This document shows, in pieces, positions 45,468 through 63,208 of a stretch of DNA of 64,000 bases. The notes beneath the pieces were generated by a model. That model saw only the letters and a program-made list of their open reading frames with translations, made no database searches and had not been told where the DNA came from. Origin of the DNA: Apostichopus japonicus (taxonomy: Eukaryota; Echinodermata; Holothuroidea; Aspidochirotida; Stichopodidae); the NCBI RefSeq assembly GCF_037975245.1, contig NC_092561.1, positions 16,313,001 to 16,377,000 on the forward strand. Reading direction: 5' to 3'. Within the stretch, counting starts at the first letter, position 1. Each line of letters starts with the position of its first letter. The translations under genes were made by a program, and so were the position numbers.

Positions 45468-45552
45468 GGACTACTTGAATGAGAGCTTTCCGGCAGGCAA
45501 ATCATTTCTTTGATTCGTTTCAAGTCGAAAACATACCCAAATTTACTTCATC

Positions 45553-45933
45553 ATGACTGGCAGGGGCAAAGGTGGTAAGGCCAGGGCAAAGGCCAAGAGT
45601 CGATCTGCAAGAGCAGGGCTTCAATTCCCAGTAGGTCGTGTACACAGGTTCCTGCGAAGAGGAAATTACGCCCAGAGGATCGGCGCTGGCGCACCCGTCT
45701 ACCTGGCTGCCGTACTAGAATACCTCGCCGCCGAGATCTTGGAATTGGCCGGTAACGCTGCACGTGACAACAAGAAGACCAGGATCATCCCCCGTCATCT
45801 CCAACTCGCCATCCGAAACGACGAGGAGTTGAACAAACTCTTGAGCGGAGTCACCATCGCCCAGGGAGGTGTTCTTCCAAACATCCAGGCTGTCCTTCTA
45901 CCCAAGAAGACATCCGGAGGCAAGAAGGCTTAA
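45553..45933 (+). CDS. H2A: Histone H2A, unit 8; promoter displaced by retrotransposon
   Basis: Same protein as unit 1, coding sequence intact. Only about 85 bp of its native leader separates it from the element's duplication. The TATA-like box and CCAAT are 1.9 kb further upstream, beyond the element. Loss of normal expression is inferred. Stem-loop at 45972-45987. Confidence 0.98.
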   Translation: MTGRGKGGKARAKAKSRSARAGLQFPVGRVHRFLRRGNYAQRIGAGAPVYLAAVLEYLAAEILELAGNAARDNKKTRIIPRHLQLAIRNDEELNKLLSGVTIAQGGVLPNIQAVLLPKKTSGGKKA

Positions 45934-47125
45934 AGGGGAGGTTGCATTGCAATCGCCCATCGATTACCAACGGCTCTTTTAAGGGCCATCAAATCACCCA
46001 GAAAGACATACTCATTCCTCTCCTCAAACATGCTTGCGTCAGTGTCTTATTTCTCCTTTTAAGTTAGATGTATCAGCTAGCTGCAACCCTAATAATCGTG
46101 GGGCTTCGGACCCTCAGCCAAAAACCAAAGGTCAGAAACCCCAAGATTTGAGTGAAAACTCCTGCTGGACAGAAATCTAACATCCCATAAAATAAAAAAA
46201 ATTAAAAAACTATATATAATGTATGTAGGGAACTTTTCACATGATTTTGGCCGCAGGTTTTATGAATTAAGTATTTAGCAAGAGATCTTGGATTAGGGGA
46301 TAAAGGGAACTTATTATTATTATTATTATTTATTAATAATTTTTGTAACTTTTGGGGTTTGAAATAAAAATAGATATTGAGTTTTGCTGCTTCAATGAGC
46401 TTACTGGTAGCAATGCATCTGGGGTGTTAAGTCAGATCCTAAGGGCTTTATTATTAATAGTCTTAGAAATTTGAAACTTGTAACAACTAACGAGGCATAT
46501 ACTACCGCAAGTATTAATCGTTTCGCACCTTTCAATGTTATTAAGTCTGGAAATTTTAGTCGGTGTGTTACGTAATCAATTCGCAAAGCCAAGCCGAGGG
46601 AACGAGCATCAGCTCAAATTTTCCCCCGATCTACTGCGAGAGCCTATTGAAATGCCCGAGGCAGGTAAACTGTTATGGCAGTGGTATTAAATTTAAGATC
46701 TTCCGTGCTTTGAACGATAGAGATATTACTACGTTTTTAAGATTTACTTCTCTTGTATTGGAGATCGTTAACATACACGCTGATGTGTGTCAACCCATGT
46801 TAACACGCTTATAATACCAAGGCGATTAGGATAGAGTGTGTGTGTGTGTGGATTAGGGGTTATGATTATGAGTTAGGGATAAGCTCACTTTGATTATTGA
46901 TTAGTGAATTGCATCATGCACGAAGGGAATCACCAACCACCCAGCATAGAAGTAATAATTACAATAATAATGATAATCATTAAAAAAAAAAAAAAAAAAA
47001 AAAAAATAATAATGAGACGACAAGTTGCATGTTCGGAGGGAGAGAAAAATCTGCTTTAACTGGTAGATATGATGGCCCTTAAAAGAGCCGTTGGTTTTCG
47101 AGAATCCGTCGGAGACAGATACGAT
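45934..47125. other. H2A-H3 spacer, unit 8
   Basis: Element A at 46525-46686. No gene recognised. Confidence 0.8.
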
Positions 47126-48596
<1,471 letters not shown>

Positions 48597-50575
48597 ATGC
48601 ATCTTTCCTGTCACGAAGACGAATCGAAATCCAACGGCTCTTTTAAGGGCCATCAAATATCCCCAGAGAGAGTTACTCATTCCTCTCCCTCGAAACATGC
48701 AATTCGTCGTCTTAATTCTTTTCTTTGTGTGAGTGAATGTATGTGTGTGTGTATGTATACGCCAGCATCGGGCAAAATAAGTTATATGCATAGGCAATTT
48801 TGCTAGAAATTTCAAAACACCGTAATTGAAATCCACCCCCTCCCTCAAGTGAAGTCCCCCCCCCCCTTTAGTAATCCCTACCTAATTGGCTCTTCAGTTC
48901 CGACCTCCTGTTTGTTTATATAGACAACTTTCCCTAGGAAAAAAAAAGAAGTGTCTATTCTACAAAACTTCAATATTATCCCCCGTAGGACCTCTTGCGA
49001 AGGTCGAGCAGGGGTAAACTCCTTTTATTTATACTCAAGTGAAGTCGGTTATTATACGTAATAAAATTCTGCAACAACCCCCAGTTCACCAATACAGCAA
49101 ACCAGTGAAGTTCTAAGACATACGACCCAAGAAGCAAGACAATACGAACTTCCCCCACCCCTCCACCCCCCTCCCGAATCGCTACTTGTCCATTGAACAC
49201 AATGCATGCACGACTGTACCGTTACACGATTAGTCCCAAATGCGAGACAACATATCATTTGAAAATGCGCCCTTTTTTTACCACTGCCAGAACAGTTTCC
49301 CTTGCCTCGGGCATTTTATTTGGCTCACGCGGTAGATCACTGGTAATGTGAGCCGAGGAAGTTACTTTTCCAAGCTCGCTAGGCTTGGCGAGTCGATTAC
49401 GTAACACGCATGCTATTGTTCCAGACTAATTAGCTAGAAAGGTGCAGAAGTTGACAGTGGCGAAAAATGAACGTCAGTCTTACTAAAGAGCGGATTTTCA
49501 TATGTGGCTATGTCGCGATCATCGCAAGTGAAACTATTGAGTGTTTGTGTGTGGTGGGGGAGGACTTAGAGGTTATTTATCGTTATTGTTGGATTTATTA
49601 TGGATTATTATGGATTCTAATACCTGTCTTGTCTCCTTACACCGTACAAACCTAGCAGAACCCTACGGTCATCATCGCAGGAATTGCTCAAGGAGAAGAG
49701 AACAAGATGCAAGACCGGCGACAGAGCCTTCTCAGTCAGCGCTCCCAGAATGCCTATACCGAACTCTGTGAGTGTATGCATTTCTCTTACCACTTTTAAA
49801 AACTGCTTTGAAAGCATATTATGTTAGACTCGCTTTTACTGTGTGATTGACTGTGTTTTAACTGTTATTGTGCATAGATACTACGTTTGGAACTAGTTAC
49901 TTAATTCTGAACATTTTATTTTTTTTAATATTTATCTTTCATTTATTTAGTACGTTTAGACTCTATTTTGTATCGTTCAGTATTGGGTATTTGATCTGTT
50001 TTAGGATTTTGTAATAATTCTCTTACTGTAATGTTTTTTTTTTTTTTTTAATTTAAAAATTTTCATTTATTTACTACGTTTAGGGCTCTATTTTGTATCG
50101 TTTAGTATTTAGGCTTTTACAATAATTCTCTTACTGTACTATAGTTCCTCATACTTATATATATTTAAACCTGGACTATGATTGAATCTATTTACATGCT
50201 TCTTAAATTGTTTTGGACTATATGCGTTTTAGTATCGTTTAGTACGGGTGTGTTTTTTTTTTTTTTTTATATTGTTGCCTTTGGCTTTTACTTCTTTTTT
50301 TTTTCTTTTTTTGGCGCAGCTTTGCTGATTATGCGCTATATAAATATCACTTATTAATATTATTATTATCGATAAACGGGCCCCAGAACGTGATCAACTA
50401 CACGGTCAATGGCTTGAGAGTAACAGGTATATATGATACAATGTTAGATTACTTAAAATAAGAGACAACGAAACTGCATGTTTGAGGAGGGGGAGATAAG
50501 TCTGCCGTTTCTGGAATATAGGATGGCCCTTAAAAGAGCCGTTGGATGTCGAGCCTTCTACACGAGAAGAACAAT
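48597..50575. other. H4-H2B spacer, unit 8
   Basis: Jockey-like relic 48857-49033, element B 49279-49445 (minus), L2-like relic 49624-50369. Confidence 0.8.
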
Positions 50576-50947
50576 CTACTTGGAGGTGGTGTACTTGGTG
50601 ACAGCCTTGGTACCCTCTGAGACGGCATGCTTGGCGAGCTCACCAGGCAGCAACAGTCTGACGGCGGTCTGGACCTCCCGACTGGTGATGGTGGACTTCC
50701 TGTTGTAGTGGGCCAAACGGGAAGCTTCGGCGGCGATACGCTCGAAGATGTCGTTCACGAAGCTGTTCATGATAGACATAGCACGGCTAGAGATACCGGT
50801 GTCTGGGTGGACCTGCTTCATGACTTTGTAGATGTAGATACTGTAAGTCTCACGCCTGGTCCTTCGCCTCTTCTTGTCTCCTGGGTTGCGAGGTGCCTTG
50901 GACTTGGCGGCCTTCTTTGCTCCCTTTCCTGCAGCTTTTGGTGCCAT
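50576..50947 (-). CDS. H2B: Histone H2B, unit 8
   Basis: Same protein as unit 1. Stem-loop at 50525-50540 (minus). Confidence 0.99.
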   Translation of the reverse strand: MAPKAAGKGAKKAAKSKAPRNPGDKKRRRTRRETYSIYIYKVMKQVHPDTGISSRAMSIMNSFVNDIFERIAAEASRLAHYNRKSTITSREVQTAVRLLLPGELAKHAVSEGTKAVTKYTTSK

Positions 50948-51311
50948 TTTGGACGTGAAGTTTTCGTTGCGATACGGTAAGTAAAGCGATGAGTGAATGA
51001 GTGTCCTCCACGCTGCGAAATGTATTTATGACAGATTTGATATCACTTCAGCGAAGCAGAAAAACTTCCCATATTGACAAAGCACGTGCTATGCATTGCA
51101 CAGCACACACGAGCTGGCCAATCACAATGCGGAAGCTTTTCTTAATTCTTTCACGCATTGTACGATCAGGGCAAAGGGTGGCAAAGAATCCCCTCATAAG
51201 GGCACTGTGCTGTAGCTTTAGAGTCCGGACTACTTGAATGAGAGCTTTCCGGCAGGCAAATCATTTCTTTGATTCGTTTCAAGTCGAAAACATACCCAAA
51301 TTTACTTCATC
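50948..51311. promoter_or_regulatory. Bidirectional H2B/H2A promoter, units 8/9
   Basis: 364 bp, same boxes as at 131-494; CCAAT at 51118-51122. Confidence 0.75.
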
Positions 51312-51692
51312 ATGACTGGCAGGGGCAAAGGTGGTAAGGCCAGGGCAAAGGCCAAGAGTCGATCTGCAAGAGCAGGGCTTCAATTCCCAGTAGGTCGTGT
51401 ACACAGGTTCCTGCGAAGAGGAAATTACGCCCAGAGGATCGGCGCTGGCGCACCCGTCTACCTGGCTGCCGTACTAGAATACCTCGCCGCCGAGATCTTG
51501 GAATTGGCCGGTAACGCTGCACGTGACAACAAGAAGACCAGGATCATCCCCCGTCATCTCCAACTCGCCATCCGAAACGACGAGGAGTTGAACAAACTCT
51601 TGAGCGGAGTCACCATCGCCCAGGGAGGTGTTCTTCCAAACATCCAGGCTGTCCTTCTACCCAAGAAGACATCCGGAGGCAAGAAGGCTTAA
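51312..51692 (+). CDS. H2A: Histone H2A, unit 9
   Basis: Same protein as unit 1. Stem-loop at 51731-51746. Confidence 0.99.
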   Translation: MTGRGKGGKARAKAKSRSARAGLQFPVGRVHRFLRRGNYAQRIGAGAPVYLAAVLEYLAAEILELAGNAARDNKKTRIIPRHLQLAIRNDEELNKLLSGVTIAQGGVLPNIQAVLLPKKTSGGKKA

Positions 51693-52884
51693 AGGGGAGG
51701 TTGCATTGCAATCGCCCATCGATTACCAACGGCTCTTTTAAGGGCCATCAAATCACCCAGAAAGACATACTCATTCCTCTCCTCAAACATGCTTGCGTCA
51801 GTGTCTTATTTCTCCTTTTAAGTTAGATGTATCAGCTAGCTGCAACCCTAATAATCGTGGGGCTTCGGACCCTCAGCCAAAAACCAAAGGTCAGAAACCC
51901 CAAGATTTGAGTGAAAACTCCTGCTGGACAGAAATCTAACATCCCATAAAATAAAAAAAATTAAAAAACTATATATAATGTATGTAGGGAACTTTTCACA
52001 TGATTTTGGCCGCAGGTTTTATGAATTAAGTATTTAGCAAGAGATCTTGGATTAGGGGATAAAGGGAACTTATTATTATTATTATTATTTATTAATAATT
52101 TTTGTAACTTTTGGGGTTTGAAATAAAAATAGATATTGAGTTTTGCTGCTTCAATGAGCTTACTGGTAGCAATGCATCTGGGGTGTTAAGTCAGATCCTA
52201 AGGGCTTTATTATTAATAGTCTTAGAAATTTGAAACTTGTAACAACTAACGAGGCATATACTACCGCAAGTATTAATCGTTTCGCACCTTTCAATGTTAT
52301 TAAGTCTGGAAATTTTAGTCGGTGTGTTACGTAATCAATTCGCAAAGCCAAGCCGAGGGAACGAGCATCAGCTCAAATTTTCCCCCGATCTACTGCGAGA
52401 GCCTATTGAAATGCCCGAGGCAGGTAAACTGTTATGGCAGTGGTATTAAATTTAAGATCTTCCGTGCTTTGAACGATAGAGATATTACTACGTTTTTAAG
52501 ATTTACTTCTCTTGTATTGGAGATCGTTAACATACACGCTGATGTGTGTCAACCCATGTTAACACGCTTATAATACCAAGGCGATTAGGATAGAGTGTGT
52601 GTGTGTGTGGATTAGGGGTTATGATTATGAGTTAGGGATAAGCTCACTTTGATTATTGATTAGTGAATTGCATCATGCACGAAGGGAATCACCAACCACC
52701 CAGCATAGAAGTAATAATTACAATAATAATGATAATCATTAAAAAAAAAAAAAAAAAAAAAAAAATAATAATGAGACGACAAGTTGCATGTTCGGAGGGA
52801 GAGAAAAATCTGCTTTAACTGGTAGATATGATGGCCCTTAAAAGAGCCGTTGGTTTTCGAGAATCCGTCGGAGACAGATACGAT
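51693..52884. other. H2A-H3 spacer, unit 9
   Basis: Element A at 52284-52445. No gene recognised. Confidence 0.8.
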
Positions 52885-54355
<1,471 letters not shown>

Positions 54356-56333
54356 ATGCATCTTTCCTGTCACGAAGACGAATCGAAATCCAACGGCTCT
54401 TTTAAGGGCCATCAAATATCCCCAGAGAGAGTTACTCATTCCTCTCCCTCGAAACATGCAATTCGTCGTCTTAATTCTTTTCTTTGTGTGAGTGAATGTA
54501 TGTGTGTGTGTATGTATACGCCAGCATCGGGCAAAATAAGTTATATGCATAGGCAATTTTGCTAGAAATTTCAAAACACCGTAATTGAAATCCACCCCCT
54601 CCCTCAAGTGAAGTCCCCCCCCCCTTTAGTAATCCCTACCTAATTGGCTCTTCAGTTCCGACCTCCTGTTTGTTTATATAGACAACTTTCCCTAGGAAAA
54701 AAAAAGAAGTGTCTATTCTACAAAACTTCAATATTATCCCCCGTAGGACCTCTTGCGAAGGTCGAGCAGGGGTAAACTCCTTTTATTTATACTCAAGTGA
54801 AGTCGGTTATTATACGTAATAAAATTCTGCAACAACCCCCAGTTCACCAATACAGCAAACCAGTGAAGTTCTAAGACATACGACCCAAGAAGCAAGACAA
54901 TACGAACTTCCCCCACCCCTCCACCCCCCTCCCGAATCGCTACTTGTCCATTGAACACAATGCATGCACGACTGTACCGTTACACGATTAGTCCCAAATG
55001 CGAGACAACATATCATTTGAAAATGCGCCCTTTTTTTACCACTGCCAGAACAGTTTCCCTTGCCTCGGGCATTTTATTTGGCTCACGCGGTAGATCACTG
55101 GTAATGTGAGCCGAGGAAGTTACTTTTCCAAGCTCGCTAGGCTTGGCGAGTCGATTACGTAACACGCATGCTATTGTTCCAGACTAATTAGCTAGAAAGG
55201 TGCAGAAGTTGACAGTGGCGAAAAATGAACGTCAGTCTTACTAAAGAGCGGATTTTCATATGTGGCTATGTCGCGATCATCGCAAGTGAAACTATTGAGT
55301 GTTTGTGTGTGGTGGGGGAGGACTTAGAGGTTATTTATCGTTATTGTTGGATTTATTATGGATTATTATGGATTCTAATACCTGTCTTGTCTCCTTACAC
55401 CGTACAAACCTAGCAGAACCCTACGGTCATCATCGCAGGAATTGCTCAAGGAGAAGAGAACAAGATGCAAGACCGGCGACAGAGCCTTCTCAGTCAGCGC
55501 TCCCAGAATGCCTATACCGAACTCTGTGAGTGTATGCATTTCTCTTACCACTTTTAAAAACTGCTTTGAAAGCATATTATGTTAGACTCGCTTTTACTGT
55601 GTGATTGACTGTGTTTTAACTGTTATTGTGCATAGATACTACGTTTGGAACTAGTTACTTAATTCTGAACATTTTATTTTTTTTAATATTTATCTTTCAT
55701 TTATTTAGTACGTTTAGACTCTATTTTGTATCGTTCAGTATTGGGTATTTGATCTGTTTTAGGATTTTGTAATAATTCTCTTACTGTAATGTTTTTTTTT
55801 TTTTTTTAATTTAAAAATTTTCATTTATTTACTACGTTTAGGGCTCTATTTTGTATCGTTTAGTATTTAGGCTTTTACAATAATTCTCTTACTGTACTAT
55901 AGTTCCTCATACTTATATATATTTAAACCTGGACTATGATTGAATCTATTTACATGCTTCTTAAATTGTTTTGGACTATATGCGTTTTAGTATCGTTTAG
56001 TACGGGTGTGTTTTTTTTTTTTTTTTATATTGTTGCCTTTGGCTTTTACTTCTTTTTTTTTTCTTTTTTTGGCGCAGCTTTGCTGATTATGCGCTATATA
56101 AATATCACTTATTAATATTATTATTATCGATAAACGGGCCCCAGAACGTGATCAACTACACGGTCAATGGCTTGAGAGTAACAGGTATATATGATACAAT
56201 GTTAGATTACTTAAAATAAGAGACAACGAAACTGCATGTTTGAGGAGGGGGAGATAAGTCTGCCGTTTCTGGAATATAGGATGGCCCTTAAAAGAGCCGT
56301 TGGATGTCGAGCCTTCTACACGAGAAGAACAAT
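54356..56333. other. H4-H2B spacer, unit 9
   Basis: Jockey-like relic 54616-54791 (C run one base shorter than in units 2-8), element B 55037-55203 (minus), L2-like relic 55382-56127. Confidence 0.8.
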
Positions 56334-56705
56334 CTACTTGGAGGTGGTGTACTTGGTGACAGCCTTGGTACCCTCTGAGACGGCATGCTTGGCGAGCTCA
56401 CCAGGCAGCAACAGTCTGACGGCGGTCTGGACCTCCCGACTGGTGATGGTGGACTTCCTGTTGTAGTGGGCCAAACGGGAAGCTTCGGCGGCGATACGCT
56501 CGAAGATGTCGTTCACGAAGCTGTTCATGATAGACATAGCACGGCTAGAGATACCGGTGTCTGGGTGGACCTGCTTCATGACTTTGTAGATGTAGATACT
56601 GTAAGTCTCACGCCTGGTCCTTCGCCTCTTCTTGTCTCCTGGGTTGCGAGGTGCCTTGGACTTGGCGGCCTTCTTTGCTCCCTTTCCTGCAGCTTTTGGT
56701 GCCAT
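56334..56705 (-). CDS. H2B: Histone H2B, unit 9
   Basis: Same protein as unit 1. Stem-loop at 56283-56298 (minus). Confidence 0.99.
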   Translation of the reverse strand: MAPKAAGKGAKKAAKSKAPRNPGDKKRRRTRRETYSIYIYKVMKQVHPDTGISSRAMSIMNSFVNDIFERIAAEASRLAHYNRKSTITSREVQTAVRLLLPGELAKHAVSEGTKAVTKYTTSK

Positions 56706-57069
56706 TTTGGACGTGAAGTTTTCGTTGCGATACGGTAAGTAAAGCGATGAGTGAATGAGTGTCCTCCACGCTGCGAAATGTATTTATGACAGATTTGATA
56801 TCACTTCAGCGAAGCAGAAAAACTTCCCATATTGACAAAGCACGTGCTATGCATTGCACAGCACACACGAGCTGGCCAATCACAATGCGGAAGCTTTTCT
56901 TAATTCTTTCACGCATTGTACGATCAGGGCAAAGGGTGGCAAAGAATCCCCTCATAAGGGCACTGTGCTGTAGCTTTAGAGTCCGGACTACTTGAATGAG
57001 AGCTTTCCGGCAGGCAAATCATTTCTTTGATTCGTTTCAAGTCGAAAACATACCCAAATTTACTTCATC
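56706..57069. promoter_or_regulatory. Bidirectional H2B/H2A promoter, units 9/10
   Basis: 364 bp, same boxes as at 131-494; CCAAT at 56876-56880. Confidence 0.75.
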
Positions 57070-57450
57070 ATGACTGGCAGGGGCAAAGGTGGTAAGGCCA
57101 GGGCAAAGGCCAAGAGTCGATCTGCAAGAGCAGGGCTTCAATTCCCAGTAGGTCGTGTACACAGGTTCCTGCGAAGAGGAAATTACGCCCAGAGGATCGG
57201 CGCTGGCGCACCCGTCTACCTGGCTGCCGTACTAGAATACCTCGCCGCCGAGATCTTGGAATTGGCCGGTAACGCTGCACGTGACAACAAGAAGACCAGG
57301 ATCATCCCCCGTCATCTCCAACTCGCCATCCGAAACGACGAGGAGTTGAACAAACTCTTGAGCGGAGTCACCATCGCCCAGGGAGGTGTTCTTCCAAACA
57401 TCCAGGCTGTCCTTCTACCCAAGAAGACATCCGGAGGCAAGAAGGCTTAA
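57070..57450 (+). CDS. H2A: Histone H2A, unit 10
   Basis: Same protein as unit 1. Stem-loop at 57489-57504. Confidence 0.99.
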   Translation: MTGRGKGGKARAKAKSRSARAGLQFPVGRVHRFLRRGNYAQRIGAGAPVYLAAVLEYLAAEILELAGNAARDNKKTRIIPRHLQLAIRNDEELNKLLSGVTIAQGGVLPNIQAVLLPKKTSGGKKA

Positions 57451-58642
57451 AGGGGAGGTTGCATTGCAATCGCCCATCGATTACCAACGGCTCTTTTAAG
57501 GGCCATCAAATCACCCAGAAAGACATACTCATTCCTCTCCTCAAACATGCTTGCGTCAGTGTCTTATTTCTCCTTTTAAGTTAGATGTATCAGCTAGCTG
57601 CAACCCTAATAATCGTGGGGCTTCGGACCCTCAGCCAAAAACCAAAGGTCAGAAACCCCAAGATTTGAGTGAAAACTCCTGCTGGACAGAAATCTAACAT
57701 CCCATAAAATAAAAAAAATTAAAAAACTATATATAATGTATGTAGGGAACTTTTCACATGATTTTGGCCGCAGGTTTTATGAATTAAGTATTTAGCAAGA
57801 GATCTTGGATTAGGGGATAAAGGGAACTTATTATTATTATTATTATTTATTAATAATTTTTGTAACTTTTGGGGTTTGAAATAAAAATAGATATTGAGTT
57901 TTGCTGCTTCAATGAGCTTACTGGTAGCAATGCATCTGGGGTGTTAAGTCAGATCCTAAGGGCTTTATTATTAATAGTCTTAGAAATTTGAAACTTGTAA
58001 CAACTAACGAGGCATATACTACCGCAAGTATTAATCGTTTCGCACCTTTCAATGTTATTAAGTCTGGAAATTTTAGTCGGTGTGTTACGTAATCAATTCG
58101 CAAAGCCAAGCCGAGGGAACGAGCATCAGCTCAAATTTTCCCCCGATCTACTGCGAGAGCCTATTGAAATGCCCGAGGCAGGTAAACTGTTATGGCAGTG
58201 GTATTAAATTTAAGATCTTCCGTGCTTTGAACGATAGAGATATTACTACGTTTTTAAGATTTACTTCTCTTGTATTGGAGATCGTTAACATACACGCTGA
58301 TGTGTGTCAACCCATGTTAACACGCTTATAATACCAAGGCGATTAGGATAGAGTGTGTGTGTGTGTGGATTAGGGGTTATGATTATGAGTTAGGGATAAG
58401 CTCACTTTGATTATTGATTAGTGAATTGCATCATGCACGAAGGGAATCACCAACCACCCAGCATAGAAGTAATAATTACAATAATAATGATAATCATTAA
58501 AAAAAAAAAAAAAAAAAAAAAAATAATAATGAGACGACAAGTTGCATGTTCGGAGGGAGAGAAAAATCTGCTTTAACTGGTAGATATGATGGCCCTTAAA
58601 AGAGCCGTTGGTTTTCGAGAATCCGTCGGAGACAGATACGAT
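57451..58642. other. H2A-H3 spacer, unit 10
   Basis: Element A at 58042-58203. No gene recognised. Confidence 0.8.
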
Positions 58643-60113
<1,471 letters not shown>

Positions 60114-62091
60114 ATGCATCTTTCCTGTCACGAAGACGAATCGAAATCCAACGGCTCTTTTAAGGGCCATCAAATATCCCCAGAGAGAGTTACTCATTCC
60201 TCTCCCTCGAAACATGCAATTCGTCGTCTTAATTCTTTTCTTTGTGTGAGTGAATGTATGTGTGTGTGTATGTATACGCCAGCATCGGGCAAAATAAGTT
60301 ATATGCATAGGCAATTTTGCTAGAAATTTCAAAACACCGTAATTGAAATCCACCCCCTCCCTCAAGTGAAGTCCCCCCCCCCTTTAGTAATCCCTACCTA
60401 ATTGGCTCTTCAGTTCCGACCTCCTGTTTGTTTATATAGACAACTTTCCCTAGGAAAAAAAAAGAAGTGTCTATTCTACAAAACTTCAATATTATCCCCC
60501 GTAGGACCTCTTGCGAAGGTCGAGCAGGGGTAAACTCCTTTTATTTATACTCAAGTGAAGTCGGTTATTATACGTAATAAAATTCTGCAACAACCCCCAG
60601 TTCACCAATACAGCAAACCAGTGAAGTTCTAAGACATACGACCCAAGAAGCAAGACAATACGAACTTCCCCCACCCCTCCACCCCCCTCCCGAATCGCTA
60701 CTTGTCCATTGAACACAATGCATGCACGACTGTACCGTTACACGATTAGTCCCAAATGCGAGACAACATATCATTTGAAAATGCGCCCTTTTTTTACCAC
60801 TGCCAGAACAGTTTCCCTTGCCTCGGGCATTTTATTTGGCTCACGCGGTAGATCACTGGTAATGTGAGCCGAGGAAGTTACTTTTCCAAGCTCGCTAGGC
60901 TTGGCGAGTCGATTACGTAACACGCATGCTATTGTTCCAGACTAATTAGCTAGAAAGGTGCAGAAGTTGACAGTGGCGAAAAATGAACGTCAGTCTTACT
61001 AAAGAGCGGATTTTCATATGTGGCTATGTCGCGATCATCGCAAGTGAAACTATTGAGTGTTTGTGTGTGGTGGGGGAGGACTTAGAGGTTATTTATCGTT
61101 ATTGTTGGATTTATTATGGATTATTATGGATTCTAATACCTGTCTTGTCTCCTTACACCGTACAAACCTAGCAGAACCCTACGGTCATCATCGCAGGAAT
61201 TGCTCAAGGAGAAGAGAACAAGATGCAAGACCGGCGACAGAGCCTTCTCAGTCAGCGCTCCCAGAATGCCTATACCGAACTCTGTGAGTGTATGCATTTC
61301 TCTTACCACTTTTAAAAACTGCTTTGAAAGCATATTATGTTAGACTCGCTTTTACTGTGTGATTGACTGTGTTTTAACTGTTATTGTGCATAGATACTAC
61401 GTTTGGAACTAGTTACTTAATTCTGAACATTTTATTTTTTTTAATATTTATCTTTCATTTATTTAGTACGTTTAGACTCTATTTTGTATCGTTCAGTATT
61501 GGGTATTTGATCTGTTTTAGGATTTTGTAATAATTCTCTTACTGTAATGTTTTTTTTTTTTTTTTAATTTAAAAATTTTCATTTATTTACTACGTTTAGG
61601 GCTCTATTTTGTATCGTTTAGTATTTAGGCTTTTACAATAATTCTCTTACTGTACTATAGTTCCTCATACTTATATATATTTAAACCTGGACTATGATTG
61701 AATCTATTTACATGCTTCTTAAATTGTTTTGGACTATATGCGTTTTAGTATCGTTTAGTACGGGTGTGTTTTTTTTTTTTTTTTATATTGTTGCCTTTGG
61801 CTTTTACTTCTTTTTTTTTTCTTTTTTTGGCGCAGCTTTGCTGATTATGCGCTATATAAATATCACTTATTAATATTATTATTATCGATAAACGGGCCCC
61901 AGAACGTGATCAACTACACGGTCAATGGCTTGAGAGTAACAGGTATATATGATACAATGTTAGATTACTTAAAATAAGAGACAACGAAACTGCATGTTTG
62001 AGGAGGGGGAGATAAGTCTGCCGTTTCTGGAATATAGGATGGCCCTTAAAAGAGCCGTTGGATGTCGAGCCTTCTACACGAGAAGAACAAT
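60114..62091. other. H4-H2B spacer, unit 10
   Basis: Jockey-like relic 60374-60549 (same short C run as unit 9), element B 60795-60961 (minus), L2-like relic 61140-61885. Confidence 0.8.
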
Positions 62092-62463
62092 CTACTTGGA
62101 GGTGGTGTACTTGGTGACAGCCTTGGTACCCTCTGAGACGGCATGCTTGGCGAGCTCACCAGGCAGCAACAGTCTGACGGCGGTCTGGACCTCCCGACTG
62201 GTGATGGTGGACTTCCTGTTGTAGTGGGCCAAACGGGAAGCTTCGGCGGCGATACGCTCGAAGATGTCGTTCACGAAGCTGTTCATGATAGACATAGCAC
62301 GGCTAGAGATACCGGTGTCTGGGTGGACCTGCTTCATGACTTTGTAGATGTAGATACTGTAAGTCTCACGCCTGGTCCTTCGCCTCTTCTTGTCTCCTGG
62401 GTTGCGAGGTGCCTTGGACTTGGCGGCCTTCTTTGCTCCCTTTCCTGCAGCTTTTGGTGCCAT
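62092..62463 (-). CDS. H2B: Histone H2B, unit 10
   Basis: Same protein as unit 1. Stem-loop at 62041-62056 (minus). Confidence 0.99.
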   Translation of the reverse strand: MAPKAAGKGAKKAAKSKAPRNPGDKKRRRTRRETYSIYIYKVMKQVHPDTGISSRAMSIMNSFVNDIFERIAAEASRLAHYNRKSTITSREVQTAVRLLLPGELAKHAVSEGTKAVTKYTTSK

Positions 62464-62827
62464 TTTGGACGTGAAGTTTTCGTTGCGATACGGTAAGTAA
62501 AGCGATGAGTGAATGAGTGTCCTCCACGCTGCGAAATGTATTTATGACAGATTTGATATCACTTCAGCGAAGCAGAAAAACTTCCCATATTGACAAAGCA
62601 CGTGCTATGCATTGCACAGCACACACGAGCTGGCCAATCACAATGCGGAAGCTTTTCTTAATTCTTTCACGCATTGTACGATCAGGGCAAAGGGTGGCAA
62701 AGAATCCCCTCATAAGGGCACTGTGCTGTAGCTTTAGAGTCCGGACTACTTGAATGAGAGCTTTCCGGCAGGCAAATCATTTCTTTGATTCGTTTCAAGT
62801 CGAAAACATACCCAAATTTACTTCATC
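62464..62827. promoter_or_regulatory. Bidirectional H2B/H2A promoter, units 10/11
   Basis: 364 bp, same boxes as at 131-494; CCAAT at 62634-62638. Confidence 0.75.
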
Positions 62828-63208
62828 ATGACTGGCAGGGGCAAAGGTGGTAAGGCCAGGGCAAAGGCCAAGAGTCGATCTGCAAGAGCAGGGCTTCAAT
62901 TCCCAGTAGGTCGTGTACACAGGTTCCTGCGAAGAGGAAATTACGCCCAGAGGATCGGCGCTGGCGCACCCGTCTACCTGGCTGCCGTACTAGAATACCT
63001 CGCCGCCGAGATCTTGGAATTGGCCGGTAACGCTGCACGTGACAACAAGAAGACCAGGATCATCCCCCGTCATCTCCAACTCGCCATCCGAAACGACGAG
63101 GAGTTGAACAAACTCTTGAGCGGAGTCACCATCGCCCAGGGAGGTGTTCTTCCAAACATCCAGGCTGTCCTTCTACCCAAGAAGACATCCGGAGGCAAGA
63201 AGGCTTAA
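62828..63208 (+). CDS. H2A: Histone H2A, unit 11
   Basis: Same protein as unit 1. Stem-loop at 63247-63262. The last complete gene in the window. Confidence 0.99.
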   Translation: MTGRGKGGKARAKAKSRSARAGLQFPVGRVHRFLRRGNYAQRIGAGAPVYLAAVLEYLAAEILELAGNAARDNKKTRIIPRHLQLAIRNDEELNKLLSGVTIAQGGVLPNIQAVLLPKKTSGGKKA

